This document shows, one piece after another, positions 59,779 to 64,000 of a stretch of 64,000 bases of DNA. Made by a program: the position numbers and the translations under genes. Within the stretch, counting starts at the first letter, position 1. Every line of letters begins with the position of its first letter. A model generated the notes under the pieces. It had not been told where the DNA came from. It saw only the letters and a program-made list of their open reading frames with translations, and searched no databases. The DNA lies in NCBI RefSeq assembly GCF_036021035.1, contig NZ_CP107930.1, forward strand, positions 4,154,001 to 4,218,000, written 5' to 3'. This stretch comes from Kineococcus sp. NBC_00420. Lineage in GTDB: Bacteria; Actinomycetota; Actinomycetes; Actinomycetales; Kineococcaceae.

Positions 59779-61467
59779 GTGACGAGGACGTGGCACCGCC
59801 TCATGACGCGGACGTCGCTGCAGCGACGGGTGTCCGTCATGGGGCTGTCGTTCCTCGTCGTCGTGCTCGTGCTCACGCTCGTCCTCGCGTGGAGCCTCAT
59901 CGCCTCCGCCGTGCAGTCGCAGCCACGCCCCGTGGAGAGCGAGTTCGAGGGCGGCTTCCGCACCCGGGTCAGCGCCTTCCAGGACGACCTCGTCGCCGCC
60001 CAGACGGCGCACCAGCTCTACATCACCTCTGACACCGCGAGCTTCCCGGGCCGCACTGCGGACCGCGAGGCCGCGCTCGAGAAGTACGACCGCGACCGGG
60101 CGGCCCTCGTCTCCGACCTGTCGCGCAAAGACCCGCCGGACGCTGTCCTGACGACCCTCGGGACGAAGGTCCCCCGCCAGCTCGCGGTCGTGCTCGACCA
60201 GGCGGCCCAGTGGCGTCAGGTCATCGACACCCAGGCCGGTTTCAAGCAGCGCGCGGACCAGGCGGGGCTCAGTGGCTCGATCGTCAACGCGCCCGCTGCT
60301 GCGGCGTTCTCTTCGCTTTACGGCGATCTCGAGGCGCTGCGCACGACGCTCGACGACCGGCGATCCACCGCGGTCCGGGAGTTCCGGGGTGAGCGCAACC
60401 AGTTCCGGTACGTCCAGTTCCTCGTCGCCGCCATCGCCCTGCTCCTCGTGCCGCTGGCTCTGTACCTGGTGCGGCGTTGGGTGATCCACCCCCTCGGCTC
60501 GCTGTCCGAGCAGCTGGTGAAGGTGGGCGAGGGGGACCTGCAGACGCCCATCGCGCTGCCCGGCCCGCCCGAACTCGCCGCCGTCGCCGCGTCCGCGGAG
60601 ATGATGCGCAAGCGGATCCTCGACGAACTCGCCGACGCGGTCTCCGCCCGGGAGGCCCTCAAGCAGGGGCAGCCGCTGGTCGCCGAGGTCCGCGACCAGC
60701 TGAGCGCCCACGAACTGCCCGTCGTCGTCGGCTGGTCCTCCGCCGCCGCGCTGCGCCCGGCCGAGGGGCTGCTCGCCGGCGACTGGTACGACGTGCTCCC
60801 CCTGCCCGACGGCCGCTTCGCCGTCGTCGTCGCCGACGTCTCCGGCCACGGGGCGCGCGCCGGGATCGTCGCCATCCAGCTGAAGCGGCTGCTCGAGGCG
60901 GCCCTGCACCTCTCACCCGAACCCGACCTCGCGCTGGCCATGGCCGCACGCGTCTTCTCCGACGAGGCCGAGCGGTTCGCCAGCTGTGTCGTCGTGGTCG
61001 TCGACCCCGACTCCGGCACCGTCCGCTACGCCAACGCCGGGCACCCCGCGCCCCTGGTGCTGCGCCGCGACGACTCCGTCGCCGGCGGGGTGCGGGTGGT
61101 CACCGAACTCGAACCCACCGGCCCGCTGCTGTCCTGGCTGCACCTGGACGTCCCCGGCAGCTGGCACACCGAGACGGCGTCCATGGCCCCGGGCTCGTTG
61201 CTCGTCGTCTTCACCGACGGCCTCACCGAGGCCCGGCCCACCGGCAGCACGGAGGAGCTCGGCATCGAAGGAGTCCTCGCGGCGCTGGGCGAGCTGCCGG
61301 AGCTGACCCCGCAGGCCCTCGTCGACGAGGCCCTCGACGTCGCCCGTCGCTACAGCGGTGGCCGGGCGCGCGACGACGTCACCCTGGTGGCGCTCTCCCG
61401 CGGGTCCGTGCTCACGTCCGCGGGCGTCCCGGCCATGCGCGACGGCACGCACGAGCCCCACGCCTGA
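59779..61467 (+). CDS. membrane HAMP-PP2C (SpoIIE-type) phosphatase
   Basis: A 562-residue protein. TM1 (SFLVVVLVLTLVLAWSLI) and TM2 (VQFLVAAIALLLVPLALYLV) flank an extracytoplasmic sensor of about 160 residues. A HAMP domain follows (RRWVIHPLGSLSEQLVKVGE), then the PP2C domain: GDWYDVLPLPDGRFAVVVAD, VSGHGARAG, ANAGHPAPLVL, VFTDGLTEARP and RDDVTLVAL. It likely dephosphorylates anti-sigma antagonists in response to an external signal. GTG 59779 follows GAGGGGG. It is divergent from the histidine phosphatase gene. Confidence 0.92.
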   Translation: MTRTWHRLMTRTSLQRRVSVMGLSFLVVVLVLTLVLAWSLIASAVQSQPRPVESEFEGGFRTRVSAFQDDLVAAQTAHQLYITSDTASFPGRTADREAALEKYDRDRAALVSDLSRKDPPDAVLTTLGTKVPRQLAVVLDQAAQWRQVIDTQAGFKQRADQAGLSGSIVNAPAAAAFSSLYGDLEALRTTLDDRRSTAVREFRGERNQFRYVQFLVAAIALLLVPLALYLVRRWVIHPLGSLSEQLVKVGEGDLQTPIALPGPPELAAVAASAEMMRKRILDELADAVSAREALKQGQPLVAEVRDQLSAHELPVVVGWSSAAALRPAEGLLAGDWYDVLPLPDGRFAVVVADVSGHGARAGIVAIQLKRLLEAALHLSPEPDLALAMAARVFSDEAERFASCVVVVVDPDSGTVRYANAGHPAPLVLRRDDSVAGGVRVVTELEPTGPLLSWLHLDVPGSWHTETASMAPGSLLVVFTDGLTEARPTGSTEELGIEGVLAALGELPELTPQALVDEALDVARRYSGGRARDDVTLVALSRGSVLTSAGVPAMRDGTHEPHA

Positions 61468-61502
61468 GCGGATCACGGCGCGCGGACGCCTATCGTTGGT
61501 GT

Positions 61503-64000
61503 GTGACACCTTCCCCCGCGATCGGCCCCGACTCGACACGTCGGCGCTGGTGGGCGGAGGCCGAGGTCCTCGGCGGCACGTCCGGTCTGCTGGACTGCCC
61601 CGTCGGCACCGACGCCGTGCTCGACCTCACCACCGCCCACCCCTCCGGACTCGCCCAGCTGCTCGCCGGTGGTCCCGCCCCGCTGTCCAGCCTCGTGCGC
61701 GAGGCCGGTGCCTTCGCCGAGGCCCGCCGCCGGGCCCGGACCACCCACCGCGTCGCCGGGGCGCTCCTCGCCCAGCGCGGCACCCGATCGCTCGCCGTCG
61801 CCGTCGGCACGGTGGGGTGGTCGCTGGCGGGGGAGAGCAGCGCCGATGAACTGGCCGAAGGGTCCGTCCCGGTCCTGCGCACCCCCCGTCGCACGCCCGT
61901 CCTGCTGCGCCGCTGCACGGTGACCCCCTCGACGGAGGCCCTCGACGACTTCGTCGTCCAGCTGGTCCCCGAGGTGATCGTCAACCCCGTCCTCGTCCGC
62001 GTCGCCCGCGACGAGCTCGGCATCGCGCTCGACACCCGCCGCATCGCCTCCGCCGTCGGCGCGCACTGGGGCTTCGACCCCAACCCCGCCATGGACGAAC
62101 TGCGCCGTCAGCTCGCGGGCACCACCGGGCTGCGGGTGGAGCGCCGGTTGGTGCTCGCCACCTTCGCGGACCCCGGCGCCGACCTGCTCGCCGACCTGCG
62201 TCGCCGTGGCGCCGTGGTGCGCGACCACCGGATCGTCTCGGCGCTCGCCGCCGGGCAGCCCGTCGAGCCCCCGGAGGACGACCCCCGGGCCGTCGTCGTC
62301 CCCGCCGACGAGATCGGCATCGCCCTCGACCCCGCCCAGCGGCGCGCCGTCGACGCGGTGCTCGCCGGCGGCGACCTGCGCCTGCACGCCCCGACGGGGA
62401 CGGGGGCCACCCAGGTCGCGGCGGCCGTCATCGCCGCGACCGTCGCCGCGGGAGCGCGCGTGCTGCTCGTGGCCGACTCCGCCGCCGACCGTCGCGCGAT
62501 CGACGAACGCCTGCGCGACAACGGCTTCGGACGGCTGGTGCTGCACCTCGTGGCCGACCTCGACCCCCGGGCCGGCGAGACCGACGCCCGCGACCAGGTC
62601 GCTGCCGCCCGCCGCGAGGTCGCGGCCCGCGACGCCGCCGAGCGTCCCTCCGGTGCGCTGCCCGACGTCGCCGGGCCCGCCCGCGCGCTGGAGGACCACG
62701 CCCAGGCCATGCACCGTCCCCGCGCGCCGTGGGGGGTCAGCGTCCACGAGGCCATGGAGTCGCTCGTCGCCCTCGGCGAGCGCGACGTCCCGCCGACGAC
62801 CTCCCGTCGGCTGCGGGGTGAGGACCTCGCCGCGTGCTCCCGCGAGGACGTGACGCGCTGGTCGGGCGTCCTCGAGGAGGCCGTCGACCTCGGCGCGTTC
62901 ACCGTCGGGCCGGGCAGCACGCCCTGGGCCGGAGCCCGGCTGCGCAGCGACGAGACGGCCGCGCAGGCGCTGGCCCGCGTCGACGGGCTCGTCGGGGTCC
63001 GGCTGCCCTCGGTGCGCGCCCTGCTCGCCACGGTCTGCGACGCCGCCGGTCTGCGGGGGGCGTCCTCGGTGTCCGAGGCGGCGGAACGCACCGACCTGCT
63101 CGACGGCGTCCGCACGACCATCGGCCGGTTCGGGCCCGAGATCTTCGCGCAGTCCCTGGGGGACGTCGCCGCGGCGACGGCGACGCCGCAGTGGCGACGC
63201 GAGCACGAGGTCCGCCTGGGGTTGCTGACCCGGTGGCGGTTGCGCCGGGCGGCCCGGGCGATGCTCCGCCCCGACGTGACCGCCGGGGACTGGGCGACGC
63301 TGCACGACTGGCTGCAGCAGGCCCGCAGCCAGCGGATGCGCTGGCAACGCGCCTGCGTGCGGGACAACCCGCCCGCGGTGCCGGCCGACCTGGACGCCCT
63401 GGTGGCGGCCGTCGACGACCTCCGTCACGAGCTGGAGGCCCTCGGCGAGGTTCTGCCGCCCCGTTCCTGGGCCGAGCTCGGCGCGGACTCCCTCCTCGAG
63501 GTCCAGCTCCCCGAACTGACGGCGCTGCTGCGCCGCCTCGTCGCCGACGCCGCGGCCCTGGACACGCTGCCCCGGCGCACCGTGCTCCTCGAGGAGCTCA
63601 CCGCCGCGGGCTGGGGTGGTCTGCTCGAGGACCTCGAGGCGCGCTGGGCGGGACCCGGCAGCCTGCACCTGCCCTCCGAGGTGGAGGCGGCCTGGTGGGC
63701 CGGGATCCTCGACACGATCTCCATGACCGACCCGCTCGTCGGGACGGGGGAGGCGGGATCGCTGCGCCGGGCCCGCTACGAGCTGCAGCTCGCCGCCGTC
63801 GCCGGACGGGGCCTGCGTGCCGCCGCGGTGCGCTCCGCGCTCGACGCCCGCAGCACCTCCGACCACGAGGTCCTGCCGGTCACGGCGATGTCCGCGGCCG
63901 GGGTCGCCGCGCTGGCCGACCGCGTCGAGGAGGCCGACCTGCTGGTCGTCCTCGGCGCCCAGGCCACCACCACGGCCGCCGTCCTGCCCGCGCTCTCCCG
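61503..64000 (+). CDS. helicase-like protein with altered Walker A, 5-prime part
   Basis: At least 832 residues, running off the window end. After a 260-residue N-terminal domain comes ALDPAQRRAVDAVLAGGDL and the P-loop region LHAPTGTGATQVAAAV, where the Lys of GTGKT/S is replaced by Ala, then ARVLLVADSAADRRAID. The pattern follows the helicase half of DUF4011/SF1-type proteins, whose usual form is GPPGTGKSQ. Downstream helical segments (WRREHEVRLGLLTRWRLRRA) resemble the middle of the 52473-54995 protein. ATP hydrolysis is doubtful. GTG 61503 follows the phosphatase gene after 35 bp. A C-terminal nuclease domain may lie beyond the window. Confidence 0.65.
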   Translation, partial: MTPSPAIGPDSTRRRWWAEAEVLGGTSGLLDCPVGTDAVLDLTTAHPSGLAQLLAGGPAPLSSLVREAGAFAEARRRARTTHRVAGALLAQRGTRSLAVAVGTVGWSLAGESSADELAEGSVPVLRTPRRTPVLLRRCTVTPSTEALDDFVVQLVPEVIVNPVLVRVARDELGIALDTRRIASAVGAHWGFDPNPAMDELRRQLAGTTGLRVERRLVLATFADPGADLLADLRRRGAVVRDHRIVSALAAGQPVEPPEDDPRAVVVPADEIGIALDPAQRRAVDAVLAGGDLRLHAPTGTGATQVAAAVIAATVAAGARVLLVADSAADRRAIDERLRDNGFGRLVLHLVADLDPRAGETDARDQVAAARREVAARDAAERPSGALPDVAGPARALEDHAQAMHRPRAPWGVSVHEAMESLVALGERDVPPTTSRRLRGEDLAACSREDVTRWSGVLEEAVDLGAFTVGPGSTPWAGARLRSDETAAQALARVDGLVGVRLPSVRALLATVCDAAGLRGASSVSEAAERTDLLDGVRTTIGRFGPEIFAQSLGDVAAATATPQWRREHEVRLGLLTRWRLRRAARAMLRPDVTAGDWATLHDWLQQARSQRMRWQRACVRDNPPAVPADLDALVAAVDDLRHELEALGEVLPPRSWAELGADSLLEVQLPELTALLRRLVADAAALDTLPRRTVLLEELTAAGWGGLLEDLEARWAGPGSLHLPSEVEAAWWAGILDTISMTDPLVGTGEAGSLRRARYELQLAAVAGRGLRAAAVRSALDARSTSDHEVLPVTAMSAAGVAALADRVEEADLLVVLGAQATTTAAVLPALS

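Overview
The window is very GC-rich DNA with strongly G/C-ended codons, many GTG starts and tightly packed genes. Several functions are typical of Actinomycetota: oligoribonuclease, ADP-dependent NAD(P)H-hydrate dehydratase, an F420-type PPOX oxidoreductase, malate:quinone oxidoreductase, PP2C/SpoIIE phosphatases and a DUF4097/ribbon-helix-helix pair. A soil or surface actinobacterium of the Kineosporiales type (Kineococcus-like) is my best guess. That is inference, because the window holds no rRNA or other decisive marker.

Layout. 0-8.8 kb: efflux and metabolic genes (MFS, LysE, MntP, formaldehyde-type dehydrogenase, trmB, a sugar isomerase/Gfo-Idh operon) and regulators. 8.8-25 kb: a signalling-rich block with two LOV photoreceptor proteins (a LOV-GAF-PP2C phosphatase and an EAL-DICT-LOV-GGDEF protein), a membrane GGDEF-EAL protein, a soluble tandem-GAF MCP-like protein, Hsp20, a damaged Mn-catalase gene, a second Zn alcohol dehydrogenase and a frameshifted ATP-grasp gene. 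25-33.5 kb: an accessory segment ending next to tRNA-Lys. Its core is a divergent cassette of a TerD domain fused to a PD-(D/E)XK nuclease-like domain opposite two glycine/alanine-rich membrane proteins, the second carrying another possible nuclease-like motif. Decayed genes flank it (LuxR response regulator, GAF-ANTAR, MFS and an ORF without a start codon). 33.5-46.5 kb: two tRNAs, orn, PrsW-type protease, GT39-type glycosyltransferase, mqo, tandem GNAT, a decayed MGMT gene, and an OmpR-type two-component system divergent from a secreted protein. 46.5-52.3 kb: secreted zinc metallopeptidase, a sodium:solute symporter operon with a complex regulatory region, and a frameshifted MCP-PilZ gene. 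52.4-64 kb: two related, P-loop-degenerate helicase-like proteins, one with fifteen identical 15-bp repeats, separated by alpha/beta hydrolases, tRNA-Arg, nnrD, a histidine phosphatase and a HAMP-PP2C phosphatase.

Two themes link the genes. First, light, c-di-GMP and phosphatase signalling: LOV, GGDEF/EAL, PP2C, MCP and PilZ parts are spread through the window, as expected if light and stress control motility or biofilm and partner-switching regulators. Second, gene decay: at least eight genes are frameshifted, truncated or lack a start, clustered around the TerD cassette and in scattered singles. The TerD-nuclease/membrane-protein cassette is the best candidate for an undescribed system, probably genome conflict or stress response.
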